57,843 nucleotides of DNA from Colwellia sp. (GTDB lineage Bacteria; Pseudomonadota; Gammaproteobacteria; Enterobacterales; Alteromonadaceae): positions 1 to 57,843 of the forward strand of contig JABSOW010000015.1 in the NCBI GenBank assembly GCA_013215465.1, given 5' to 3'. The notes under the pieces were generated by a model that was given only the letters and a program-made list of their open reading frames with translations, did not search any database and was not told the origin of the DNA. Below, piece after piece: positions 8,796-17,406 of this stretch. A program made the position numbers and the translations under genes. Positions within the stretch are counted from its first letter, which is position 1; every line of letters begins with the position of its first letter.

Positions 8796-9935
8796 ATGTC
8801 CTTAGACACTAAGATCGATTTTATTTACCTTTCTGAACCCGACATGATTAAAGCCGGCGTTACAGATATGCCACTTTGTGTGGACACTATGGAAGAGATG
8901 TTTACACTCTTGTACGAAGGTGACTACCGTATGGCTGGTCCTAACAATGATTCCCACGGTGCAATGATTACCTTTCCCGATGAGTCACCTTTTCCGACAA
9001 TGCCTAAACCAACAGCAGATCGTCGTTTGATGGCGATGCCAGCTTACCTTGGTGGTAAATTCCAAACGTCTGGTGTGAAATGGTATGGCTCAAACATAGC
9101 AAACCGTGAAAAAGGATTACCACGTTCTATTTTGATGATGATTCTAAATGACATAGATACCGGTGCTCCTTTAGCTTACATGTCAGCTAACTTGCTTTCT
9201 GCTTATCGAACAGGTGCTATTCCAGGTGTTGGAGCACGTTACCTTGCCCGAAAAGACTCCAAGGTAATTGGTCTTCTTGGTCCTGGTGTTATGGGTAAAA
9301 CAACCGTTGCCGCCTTTATTGCTGCTTGTCCAAAAGTTGACACGATTAAAGTAAAAGGTCGTGGACAGAAAAGTTTAGATAGCTTTATCGCTTGGATAAA
9401 AGAAACTTTCCCTCAAATTACTACGATTCAAACAGTCGATAGTGTCGAGGCGGTAGTTCGTGGCTCAGATTTAGTGAGCTATTGTAATTCTGGTGAAGTA
9501 GGTGACCCATCAACTTACCCCATTATTAAGCGTGAATGGGTTAAACCTGGTGCTTTCTTAGCCATGCCAGCAAGCTGTAGCTTAGATGATGAAATGGAGC
9601 AAGCAGATGTTCGTAAAGTACTTGATAACACCGGCCTGTATGAAGCTTGGTATTCAGAAGTTCCTAAGCCAGCTCATAACGTTATTCCTCTAGTCGGTAT
9701 GCGTTGTATGGATATGATCGAAGAGGGTAAGTTAACTCATGACGATTTAGAAGATCTAGGCAAAATTGTTTCAGGAAATGCACTAGGTCGTCAAAACGAT
9801 GACGAAATCATCATTCTATCTGTGGGAGGTATGCCAGTGGAAGATGTCGCATGGGCAACTGTAGTCTACCGTAATGCGTTAGAAAAAGGCATCGGGGTGA
9901 AACTGAACTTATGGGATGAACCTGTATTACGCTAA
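8796..9935 (+). CDS. Ornithine cyclodeaminase / mu-crystallin family protein
   Basis: A 379-residue NAD(P)-binding protein of the ornithine cyclodeaminase/mu-crystallin family. The Rossmann loop is GLLGPGVMGKTTVAAF (about 159-174). The substrate-side lysine is in GVKWYGSN (Lys95) and an arginine is in SAYRTGA (Arg138). Family members include L-arginine and alanine dehydrogenases, ketimine reductases, and proteins annotated as tyramine oxidase subunit B; by overall length and look it is closest to the last group, but this is memory-based. It is followed by a Rid protein and a DadA-like flavoprotein, a combination that fits oxidation of an amine or amino acid via an imine. A terminator lies after it. 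Confidence 0.85.
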   Translation: MSLDTKIDFIYLSEPDMIKAGVTDMPLCVDTMEEMFTLLYEGDYRMAGPNNDSHGAMITFPDESPFPTMPKPTADRRLMAMPAYLGGKFQTSGVKWYGSNIANREKGLPRSILMMILNDIDTGAPLAYMSANLLSAYRTGAIPGVGARYLARKDSKVIGLLGPGVMGKTTVAAFIAACPKVDTIKVKGRGQKSLDSFIAWIKETFPQITTIQTVDSVEAVVRGSDLVSYCNSGEVGDPSTYPIIKREWVKPGAFLAMPASCSLDDEMEQADVRKVLDNTGLYEAWYSEVPKPAHNVIPLVGMRCMDMIEEGKLTHDDLEDLGKIVSGNALGRQNDDEIIILSVGGMPVEDVAWATVVYRNALEKGIGVKLNLWDEPVLR

Positions 9936-9950
9936 ACCGAAATTATTTTG

Positions 9951-9985
9951 AGGGTTTATTGTGAATAATCAGCAAACCCTTTTTA
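9951..9985 (+). terminator. Rho-independent terminator
   Basis: AGGGTTT and AAACCCT form the stem, with a 16-base loop, followed by TTTTT. It would end or attenuate transcription between the cyclodeaminase-like gene and the Rid gene 80 bases later. Confidence 0.65.
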
Positions 9986-10030
9986 ATATTAGTATCGTTT
10001 TTAAATAAAATTAAATTCTAGGAAAATCAG

Positions 10031-10450
10031 ATGACTAAGATTGTAAAAGTTAAAACAGGTTCGAAATTTGAAGAAATCGCAAGTTACTCTCGTTTAGTCA
10101 TGGTTGATAACATGATTTATGTTTCTAACAGTGCGGGTCGTAATCCAGACACACAAGAAATCCCAGAAGATGTTATCGAGCAAACAGAACAAGTTTTCAA
10201 CAATATTGAACGCGCTCTGGCTGCGGTAGACGCTACGCTTGCTGATGTTATTGTGTCTCGTGTTTTTATTCAAGATCCTGCACACATTCATGATGTTATG
10301 GCCTACATTGGTACTAAATTTAAAGGGATTAACCCTGCATCAACAGCAACCTGCCCACCACTAGGTTCAACGACTTATAAAGTTGAAATAGAAGTAACAG
10401 CATACCGTGGTGCTTCTACAGCAGACGTTGAAGAAATCACTATTGGCTAA
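10031..10450 (+). CDS. Rid-family (RidA/YjgF/UK114) protein
   Basis: 139 residues. Rid proteins hydrolyse reactive enamines and imines left by PLP or flavin enzymes. The family shape is clear: a SRLVMVDNMIYVSN strand near the start, a QTEQVFNNIERAL helix, and VEIEVTAYRGA at the C-terminus. The usual catalytic arginine region appears as VIVSRVFIQD. Set between an ornithine-cyclodeaminase-like protein and an amine/amino-acid flavoprotein, it would release the carbonyl product from their imine. A GGAAAATC site precedes the ATG. Confidence 0.88.
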   Translation: MTKIVKVKTGSKFEEIASYSRLVMVDNMIYVSNSAGRNPDTQEIPEDVIEQTEQVFNNIERALAAVDATLADVIVSRVFIQDPAHIHDVMAYIGTKFKGINPASTATCPPLGSTTYKVEIEVTAYRGASTADVEEITIG

Positions 10451-10511
10451 TAGCAAGGAGAAGGTGTTAGCTCGAAGGCTTTGACACCCTCTAACCTTTA
10501 GGAAATAATTT

Positions 10512-11804
10512 ATGACTAAAAAACTCGAAGCAGTTGAAACACAAGACCAACTTCCACAATCAACAAGCGTAGTGATCATTGGTGGTGGTATTGTCGGTGT
10601 AACCGCTGCCTTAGCTTTGGCTGAACGGAATATTCCCGTAGTGCTATTGGAAAAAGGACAGATTGGCGGAGAGCAATCTTCACGAAATTTAGGCTGGATA
10701 CGCAAAACTAATCGTCATTTACATGATGTACCCTTAGCGGTAGCTGCGGATAAACTGTGGGCAGAAATGCCTAGTCGAGTTGGTCGTGATGTAGGGTATA
10801 AGCAAGCGGGTATTATGTTTTTGGCAAAAACTGAAGCGCAAATGTCAATGCATCGAGATTGGTTGAAATCAGTAGAGTCGCTTTCATTAGATTCAAAAAT
10901 ACTAAGTGCACAAGAAGTTGATCAACTTGCCCCTGGTGGGGAAGGTGAGTGGCTTGGCGGTCTTTATACCCCTTCTGATGGGTATGCAGAACCTGCTATT
11001 GCAACCCCAGCAATTGCTAAAGCGGCTGTTGAAAAAGGCGCTGTTATTATTCAAAATTGTGCGGTACGTACCTTGTCTAAGGAAGACGGGAAAATAAGTG
11101 GTGTAATGACTGAAAAAGGCGAAATTCGCTGTGATCAAGTATTGCTTGCGGGTGGGGCGTGGTCTAGACGTTTTTTAGGAAACCTTGGTGTTTCATTGCC
11201 AACACTGCCGTTAATCTGTTCTGTATTACGAACAAAACCAATGGAAGGACCAACTGACATCGCTGTTGGTGGGCCAGACTTTTCTTTTAGAAAGCATCAA
11301 GATGGCGGCTTTATTATTACCCAACGTGGTAAGCTTGTTGCACCCATTGTCCTTGACCATTTATTAATTGGTCATCGATATATTGAGCAACTTCGCACGC
11401 AATATAGTTTCTTAAAAGTAAAAATTGGCAAAGACTTTTTTAAAGACTTGGGACTTGCTCGCAATTGGGGGCCAAAAGGTCCTTCACCTTTTGAAAAAAT
11501 ACGTGCGATTGATCCTCAAATTAGTACTTATTTGAATCAGCAGGCGTTAGATAACCTAAGCAATGCTTGGCCTGCATTCAAAAATGCAGAAATTGAAGAA
11601 GCTTGGGCAGGTCTTATTGACGTGACACCAGATTCTAATCCTGTTATTGATAAGATTAAGTCTATTCCTGGCCTGACGATTGCTACTGCTTTCTCTGGAC
11701 ATGGTTTTGGTACTGGTCCAGCCGCAGGGCAATTAGCAGCAGACTTAGTTGCTAATGTTGAGCCTATTATTGATCCAAGTCCATATCGATTTGATCGTCT
11801 TTAA
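10512..11804 (+). CDS. DadA/DAO-type FAD-dependent oxidoreductase
   Basis: 430 residues. An N-terminal FAD-binding dinucleotide fold is seen at VVIIGGGIVGVTAALALAE (about 20-38) with an acidic residue at the end of the next strand (VVLLEKG). The C-terminal ATAFSGHGFGTGPAAGQLAA closes the FAD site, as in D-amino acid dehydrogenases and glycine/sarcosine-type oxidases. It probably oxidises a primary or secondary amine or a D-amino acid to an imine, handed to the adjacent Rid protein. The exact substrate is unknown; D-arginine dehydrogenase and tyramine oxidase large-subunit roles are both compatible with the neighbours. Confidence 0.87.
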   Translation: MTKKLEAVETQDQLPQSTSVVIIGGGIVGVTAALALAERNIPVVLLEKGQIGGEQSSRNLGWIRKTNRHLHDVPLAVAADKLWAEMPSRVGRDVGYKQAGIMFLAKTEAQMSMHRDWLKSVESLSLDSKILSAQEVDQLAPGGEGEWLGGLYTPSDGYAEPAIATPAIAKAAVEKGAVIIQNCAVRTLSKEDGKISGVMTEKGEIRCDQVLLAGGAWSRRFLGNLGVSLPTLPLICSVLRTKPMEGPTDIAVGGPDFSFRKHQDGGFIITQRGKLVAPIVLDHLLIGHRYIEQLRTQYSFLKVKIGKDFFKDLGLARNWGPKGPSPFEKIRAIDPQISTYLNQQALDNLSNAWPAFKNAEIEEAWAGLIDVTPDSNPVIDKIKSIPGLTIATAFSGHGFGTGPAAGQLAADLVANVEPIIDPSPYRFDRL

Positions 11805-11879
11805 TTTGATGGATTAAAACTTAGTTTAAGGTCGTTTGTAGGCCCTAGGGTAAGCTCATACTGGTATTGCTTTAATTAC

Positions 11880-12078
11880 TTAACCTGAACTCGCTTTAAG
11901 ACATAGTTAACATATTGAAATTAAACTACAAATTAATTTATACTATCTCTAGCTTGATAGTTTTGCTTAATTCAAGGCAAATTTACGCGTCAATAGCTTG
12001 CCTATTGCAAGTGAATTTAACGCAGAAATAAGTAAAAATAGCTGCTAGAGAAATATTTGTTAAGCCGAGCTCAGGTTA
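11880..12078 (+). repeat. MITE-like repeat, copy A (full length)
   Basis: About 199 bases with terminal inverted repeats: TTAACCTGAACTCGCTTTAA at the left and TTAAGCCGAGCTCAGGTTA at the right. No reading frame spans it. Copy B (18976-19171) is the same element in the opposite orientation, copy D (31048-31229) a diverged full copy, and 24066-24109 the left end only. The surrounding gap 11805-12207 has nothing else recognisable apart from the luxR leader. Confidence 0.8.
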
Positions 12079-12207
12079 TTTATACTCAGGCTTATAGCAA
12101 AAGTAATATTACCATAGCGATTTAAATAGTCTGTCGTATGGTGGCTTAGTGTTTTATTCATCTTTAAGGTGTTAAAATAAATTTACGCAGTATACGAGAT
12201 ATAAAAC

Positions 12208-12933
12208 ATGCCGAACAAAGATTTACGTTCATCACAGTTCCCTAATCACTTTCAACTAGAAAGCTTAGAATTAGTCAACGGACTTTTTTCATTAACCTCT
12301 TCTGCATTTTATCTGATTGATCCTAATATGCAGCAAAAAGGTATTGTGTTACAAGGCGTTGATGAAAAATCGGATCAGGCGTATAGAGCTCACTATAAAA
12401 ACCTCGACCTATCTCATCCAAGCCGCTTTGTTAACCGTAGTGAATCGGTTGTTTGTTTGGAAGATCTCTATCGAGAGCAAACATTTCGCCAATCAATTTA
12501 TTATAAAGACTTTCTTAAGCCAATGAATATTGAGCATGCCTGCGATATGTTTTTTAGGTGTGATGGAATCATCATTGCTGTACTAACTATGATGCGTGAT
12601 GCAACGCTGTCAAAGTTTAGTAAGAAAGAAATTAAAGAGTTAGAAAAAATCCAACAGTTTTTAGAGTATGCTATTAACTTAATTTATCTACCTGTTCGTA
12701 TATCTCAACGAGAATCGATCAGTCAAAATTATGGCCTTACAGATAGAGAATTAGATGTTTTAGAGTGGGTCATGGCTGGCGCTGAAAACAAAATAGTAGC
12801 AAAAGAGCTATCTATAAGTCTTGCAACCGTTAAAACGCATTTAATCCATATTTTTACCAAACTTAACGTCAACTCAAGAGCAAAACTGCTAGCCAAAGTA
12901 TTCTCTGAAATTAACAGTGATGGTACATTATAA
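12208..12933 (+). CDS. LuxR-family transcriptional regulator, paralogue 2
   Basis: 241 residues, a close paralogue of 7062-7778. Both start with an M-x-NK-[ED]-LR-x-SQFPNHFQ stretch and keep DPNMQQKGIVLQG and MNIEHACDMFFRCDG. The C-terminal LuxR helix-turn-helix is at about 172-238 (LTDRELDVLEWVMAG, then ELSISLATVKTHLIHIF). The sensor half is nearly unchanged between paralogues, so they probably recognise the same or very similar ligands. It stands alone on the plus strand between the flavoprotein gene and the convergent LysR gene. No clear Shine-Dalgarno site is seen. Confidence 0.88.
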   Translation: MPNKDLRSSQFPNHFQLESLELVNGLFSLTSSAFYLIDPNMQQKGIVLQGVDEKSDQAYRAHYKNLDLSHPSRFVNRSESVVCLEDLYREQTFRQSIYYKDFLKPMNIEHACDMFFRCDGIIIAVLTMMRDATLSKFSKKEIKELEKIQQFLEYAINLIYLPVRISQRESISQNYGLTDRELDVLEWVMAGAENKIVAKELSISLATVKTHLIHIFTKLNVNSRAKLLAKVFSEINSDGTL

Positions 12934-13010
12934 TATACTGAAGTTGCTTCAAAATTAAGCTGAAGTTAGAAACGTCTTTTGACAATACATTGATAGAATA
13001 TAATGATTCG

Positions 13011-13931
13011 TTATAATGGAGTGTGTTCAATATTATGGCAACTTAATAAATCTTTTATAAAGGTTTCTACTGCATATTGTGGACGACCTCCCTGCCTTTG
13101 TATCATATGAAATTCGACATTTGTTACCGTTTTTTCAGGTAACAATAGTCTCATTAGGCCACGTTTTATCCAAATATTTGCAATATGATTAGGTAAAAAA
13201 CCGATGTAATGTCCTGAAAGCAGCAATATGCTTATGGCGTCCATGTTTTCAGCAATCGCTTCGGGGGCTTGGGTTAAAAAATCATTTCGTCTGAGTATGC
13301 TTTGAAGTAGTCCTGTGCTGGCTATTTTTTCTTTTTTGAGGTTTTCAAGACGAATTTCATTATCGGGTTTGTCAAACAGTGAATGCCCTTTCGCACAATA
13401 AAGAGCGACACTCTCATCAAATAGTTTTTGATAGGTTAAGCCGGGAATACGATGATGAAATACCCCTATCGAAAAATTATAATACCCCTCTAATGTACGT
13501 GACTCTTGTTCGCTGGATTCTGCTTCTTCTATGCTGAATTTCACACTGTTTTTTCGTTGATTAAAACGTTCAAAGGTTTTATGTAGTTTACATAAAGAGT
13601 TGGTTGAAATATTGTCTTGCAGCCCTATACGGATTTCACCAGCAAGTTCTTCGCGAATATTAGCAACTTCACAATTAAAATTATCAAATGAAGCAAATAA
13701 ACCTTTACTAGCTTCATATACGGACTTACCTCGATCCGTAAGTTTAAATCCCGTTCGACCTCGATTACATAAAACTATTCCTAATTGATATTCAAGTTCT
13801 TTCATTTGAATGCTGATCGAAGCGGCACTAATGTTAAGTTCTGCCTGCGCTGCTGAAAAACCATTATTTTTAACTACGGAATTAAAGATCATTAGTTGTT
13901 TGAGGGAAGCGCTATTATATCTAAGGTTCAT
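13011..13931 (-). CDS. LysR-family regulator of the TonB receptor unit
   Basis: 306 residues. The N-terminal winged helix-turn-helix (about 5-65) is visible in AAQAELNISAASISIQMKELEYQLG, a standard LysR reading of helix 2-3. The rest is the periplasmic-binding-protein-like effector domain. It is divergent from the TonB-dependent receptor at 14088, with 156 bases between the starts, the usual arrangement for a LysR activator and its target. The gap holds an inverted repeat AACTTTA ... TAAAGTT (13967-14003). Confidence 0.9.
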   Translation of the reverse strand: MNLRYNSASLKQLMIFNSVVKNNGFSAAQAELNISAASISIQMKELEYQLGIVLCNRGRTGFKLTDRGKSVYEASKGLFASFDNFNCEVANIREELAGEIRIGLQDNISTNSLCKLHKTFERFNQRKNSVKFSIEEAESSEQESRTLEGYYNFSIGVFHHRIPGLTYQKLFDESVALYCAKGHSLFDKPDNEIRLENLKKEKIASTGLLQSILRRNDFLTQAPEAIAENMDAISILLLSGHYIGFLPNHIANIWIKRGLMRLLLPEKTVTNVEFHMIQRQGGRPQYAVETFIKDLLSCHNIEHTPL

Positions 13932-13966
13932 TAATTAAATCTTAATACTTTAAAATAAGTAAATTA

Positions 13967-14003
13967 AACTTTACTAACTTATAATTTATCTAATGATAAA
14001 GTT
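13967..14003. promoter_or_regulatory. Inverted repeat in the lysR-TonB receptor divergent region
   Basis: AACTTTA and TAAAGTT are 23 bases apart. The location suits a LysR box or overlapping divergent promoters. Low sequence complexity makes this tentative. Confidence 0.3.
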
Positions 14004-14087
14004 CAAGTAATATCTTTCCAGTAGCTTTAAAAAAATGTATTTAATTTAACTGAAAATTTATATAAGCCTGTCTCGGAGGAATGAAAA

Positions 14088-16301
14088 ATGAACAAAAAAA
14101 ATCGCAGTATTCAACAATATTTAGAATTACCCTGGATTGTTGGGATGATTATGGTTACTACACCGGTATTAACATTTGCTGATGAAAAAAAAATTGAAGT
14201 CATTACTATCAGTGCACAAAAACGACCGCAAAGCTTAGATGAAGTTGCTATCGCGGTTACTGCATTTACAGGGGATAATCTTGACAGTTTAGGTGTTGAA
14301 CAACCAGTTGATTTAGCAGGGCAAACACCCAACTTGAGTGTTAAAAATGCCTCAGGTTCAACTGCTCCTGTTTTTACCATTCGTGGTGTTGGCTTAAATG
14401 CTTTTGTATCAAACGTTAATCCATCGGTTGCTGTTTATGTGGATGAGGTTTATCAAGTTAATACGTCGATGATGAGTTTCGGATTGTTTGACTTAGAACG
14501 GGTTGAAGTATTAAAAGGACCACAAGGAACGTTATTTGGTCGTAATACTACTGGGGGAGCGGTAAGTTTTATCTCCATCAAACCAAGCGAAAACTTTGAA
14601 GCTTACGTAAAATCTGGGTTGGGAAGCTATGATACTTATACTATGGAGGGAGCGGTTGGTGGTGCATTATCTGAGACCTTAAATGGTCGTATATCATTTT
14701 CAAGTAAAAACCAAAATGAAGGTTTTTTTACCAACCGAGTCACGGGCAATAAACATGGAGAAGTTGATCAACTAGCCTGGCGTGGCCAATTAGCGTGGCA
14801 ACCAACAGAAAGTTTCAGTGCGTTATTAAATGTACATGGCGGTAGAGACAAAAGTGACCAGTGGATGTTGGTACACCGAGGTTTACTTGATGCTAATGGC
14901 AATCTCTGTGCAGAAGGCGCAGGTTCAAGTTGCTATGACGCTAATGGATATCGTGATAATGATGGCGATTTTTTTAATGGTGACTACAATTTAGAACCTA
15001 AAATAGATAACAAGGGCAATGGTGCAACGTTGACCTTAGATTGGGAGTTTGACACGGTTACTTTAACCTCAGTGACTAATCAGGAAAGTTTTGAATATTT
15101 CCGTGAAGAAGAATTTGACGCATCACCCAATACGTTAGTGCATACGAATTTTTCAGGTGACGTAAGTCAATTTTCACAAGAACTTCGCCTTTTAGCTGAG
15201 TGGGATGATTTTACACTAATCACGGGACTTTTTTATAGCCGAGATACTTTAGATGAAAAAGATTTTTATAATTTAAGTAATAACCCTGTTTTTATTACTA
15301 ACTATGATGTTGACTATGAGCAGGAAACAGCAACTAGAGCTGCTTTTTTTCATTCAGAATGGAAATTTACTCAAGATTGGAAGTTAACGGCTGGCTTTCG
15401 AATCACTAATGAAGAAGTCACTTTTAATGGTGGTACAACAGACTTATTCCCAGAAACCAGTGGCTTGGGTCGCTTTGGCCTGACAGGAGGTATTTTACAA
15501 ACTGAAACCATAGATGCAACTGAACCGACTGGCAAAGTAGCATTAGATTGGACACCCATTGAGGATGTTTTATTGTATACCAGTTATAGCCGAGGATTTA
15601 AGTCAGGTGGCTTTAATGGCTCTTTTGCTTTATCTGCAGAAGAGGTAGGTCCTTTTGATAAGGAAACACTTGACGCCTATGAAATTGGTTTTAAGAGCAC
15701 CTTGGCAGACCATACAGTTAAAATAAATGGTGCTGTTTATTACTACGATTACCAAAACTTACAAATTTTTGATACCAACATAGAAACTTCCGCTTTCTTA
15801 ATACAAAATGCGGGCAATGCCGAAATTTCTGGATTTGAGCTAGAAGGTAGATGGTTGATTACCTCTGATTTAGATATTAGCTTAGGTATAGGTTATTCAG
15901 ACACAGAAATTGTTGAATACTCTACAAACCTAGGAACCAAAGCCGAAGGTAACGTTTTAGCTAATACTCCTAAATGGACGATAAACAGCATCGCTAGCTA
16001 TTACTGGGAGTTAAGCGAACAACTTGGTTTACGCGCGTCGGTTGATTTCAACTGGCAAGATGATGTTTTCTTTTCTGTAGCAAATGATCCTCGAGCTGCT
16101 ACAGAGGGTTATTTACTTACCAATGCCAGCTTAACGTTAGCTCGTAATGACGATCAATGGAAAGTACGTGGTTGGGTGAAAAACTTAGCCAATGAAGGAT
16201 ACTTTACTGAGCAGTTTCTTGGTGTTCCTGCCGGGCTTTCTTCAGGCACTGTAGGCTCTCCAAGAACGTTTGGCATTGAATTTACTTATAATTGGTATTA
16301 A
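14088..16301 (+). CDS. TonB-dependent outer-membrane receptor
   Basis: 737 residues. A signal peptide ends near VLTFADE, then a TonB-box-like IEVITISA. The plug domain spans about 45-165 (FTIRGVGLNAF, YVDEVYQ, ERVEVLKGPQGTLFGRNT, then GGAVSFI) and a beta-barrel runs to the end with terminal aromatic residues NWY. It is of the type used by marine bacteria for organic substrates rather than only siderophores. A strong GGAGGA site precedes the ATG. It stands immediately before an agmatinase-family enzyme and an MFS transporter, so the three may import and open a guanidino-containing or related compound (inference). Confidence 0.92.
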   Translation: MNKKNRSIQQYLELPWIVGMIMVTTPVLTFADEKKIEVITISAQKRPQSLDEVAIAVTAFTGDNLDSLGVEQPVDLAGQTPNLSVKNASGSTAPVFTIRGVGLNAFVSNVNPSVAVYVDEVYQVNTSMMSFGLFDLERVEVLKGPQGTLFGRNTTGGAVSFISIKPSENFEAYVKSGLGSYDTYTMEGAVGGALSETLNGRISFSSKNQNEGFFTNRVTGNKHGEVDQLAWRGQLAWQPTESFSALLNVHGGRDKSDQWMLVHRGLLDANGNLCAEGAGSSCYDANGYRDNDGDFFNGDYNLEPKIDNKGNGATLTLDWEFDTVTLTSVTNQESFEYFREEEFDASPNTLVHTNFSGDVSQFSQELRLLAEWDDFTLITGLFYSRDTLDEKDFYNLSNNPVFITNYDVDYEQETATRAAFFHSEWKFTQDWKLTAGFRITNEEVTFNGGTTDLFPETSGLGRFGLTGGILQTETIDATEPTGKVALDWTPIEDVLLYTSYSRGFKSGGFNGSFALSAEEVGPFDKETLDAYEIGFKSTLADHTVKINGAVYYYDYQNLQIFDTNIETSAFLIQNAGNAEISGFELEGRWLITSDLDISLGIGYSDTEIVEYSTNLGTKAEGNVLANTPKWTINSIASYYWELSEQLGLRASVDFNWQDDVFFSVANDPRAATEGYLLTNASLTLARNDDQWKVRGWVKNLANEGYFTEQFLGVPAGLSSGTVGSPRTFGIEFTYNWY

Positions 16302-16309
16302 CAATAACG

Positions 16310-16338
16310 CCCTTGTCATCCATTAATCATGGCAAGGG
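16310..16338 (+). terminator. Hairpin between receptor and ureohydrolase
   Basis: CCCTTGTCAT and ATGGCAAGGG form a 10-pair stem (one G-T pair). It is followed by AATATATTT rather than a clean T-run, so it may be partial termination or mRNA stabilisation that sets the receptor/enzyme expression ratio. Confidence 0.5.
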
Positions 16339-16359
16339 AATATATTTAAGGAGGTAATA

Positions 16360-17394
16360 ATGATAGATGCTAACAAGCTGAGTAAGTTACGAGAATTGGC
16401 CAATAAGATGGATTTTAATGACGATCGCTTAAATAAATATTATCAACAAAAAAATGAAAATTCTGCAGATGTAAAACCTTATGCGGGATATTCAACCCTA
16501 TTACGAGCTGCTCAATCTACCGACATTAAAGCACTGGATATTGCTTTAATTGGCATACCCTTTGATTTTGGTGTGACTAACCGACCTGGTGCGCGTTTTG
16601 GACCACAACAAATTAGAGAAATGTCATCAATGACCGAAGGACCTATGCATCACGAAAGTGGGATTATTCCTGCACAATTGTGTCGCTTTGCTGATTATGG
16701 TGATATTAACTTTGAGAGAACTTATAACTTAGATCAAGGCATAGAAGAAATAGAAGCTTATTTCCATAAAATTGCCGATGCAGGTGTGATCCCGATCAGT
16801 GCCGGTGGCGATCATTCGGTTACCTATCCAATACTAAAAGCAATTGGCCGCAAAGAACCTGTTGGTTTGATCCATATTGATGCTCATGCTGATACAGGCG
16901 GGGCATTTAACGGCTCTAAATTTCATCATGGTGGTCCATTTCGTAATGCAGTTTTAGCTGGCGTTTTAGATCCAGAGCGTACTATTCAAATTGGTATACG
17001 TGGCAGAGCAGAGCCCCACTGGGATTTCTCAACAGACAGCGGTATGCGTGTTGTTCATATTGAAGAGTTTTATCAAATGGGACTTAAAAGTGTGATCGCA
17101 GAAGCTCGGCGTATTGTGGGTGATGGCCCTACTTATATTTCTTTTGATGTTGATGGCATTGATCCTGCTTTTACTCCCGGTACGGGTACACCAGAAGTAG
17201 GCGGGTTAACCCCACGAGAGGTTCAACAGTTAATTCGAGGTTTGCGAGGGCTTAATTTGGTCGGCGGTGATGTCGTTGAGGTAGCACCTCCTTACGATCA
17301 AAGTGGTAATACTGCTTTAGTTGCGGCAACTATGATGTGGGAAATACTCTGTGTGGTTGCAGACTCATTCTCAACTCGAAATACTAATAACTAA
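16360..17394 (+). CDS. Agmatinase-family ureohydrolase
   Basis: Arginase-fold, manganese-dependent enzyme that splits urea from a guanidino compound in the cytoplasm. The metal ligands are all present: His152 in SAGGDHSVTYP, Asp174/His176/Asp178 in HIDAHADTGG, and Asp263/Asp265 in SFDVDGIDPAFTPGTG. The 344 residues and the long N-terminal extension of about 55 residues resemble agmatinase, guanidinobutyrase and guanidinopropionase groups more than arginase; I cannot choose among them. An AAGGAGG site precedes the ATG. The start of the next MFS gene is only 12 bases after its stop, so they are co-transcribed. The amine released could be consumed by the aminotransferase and dehydrogenase at the island's start. 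Confidence 0.92.
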   Translation: MIDANKLSKLRELANKMDFNDDRLNKYYQQKNENSADVKPYAGYSTLLRAAQSTDIKALDIALIGIPFDFGVTNRPGARFGPQQIREMSSMTEGPMHHESGIIPAQLCRFADYGDINFERTYNLDQGIEEIEAYFHKIADAGVIPISAGGDHSVTYPILKAIGRKEPVGLIHIDAHADTGGAFNGSKFHHGGPFRNAVLAGVLDPERTIQIGIRGRAEPHWDFSTDSGMRVVHIEEFYQMGLKSVIAEARRIVGDGPTYISFDVDGIDPAFTPGTGTPEVGGLTPREVQQLIRGLRGLNLVGGDVVEVAPPYDQSGNTALVAATMMWEILCVVADSFSTRNTNN

Positions 17395-17406
17395 GAGGAC
17401 ATGAGG

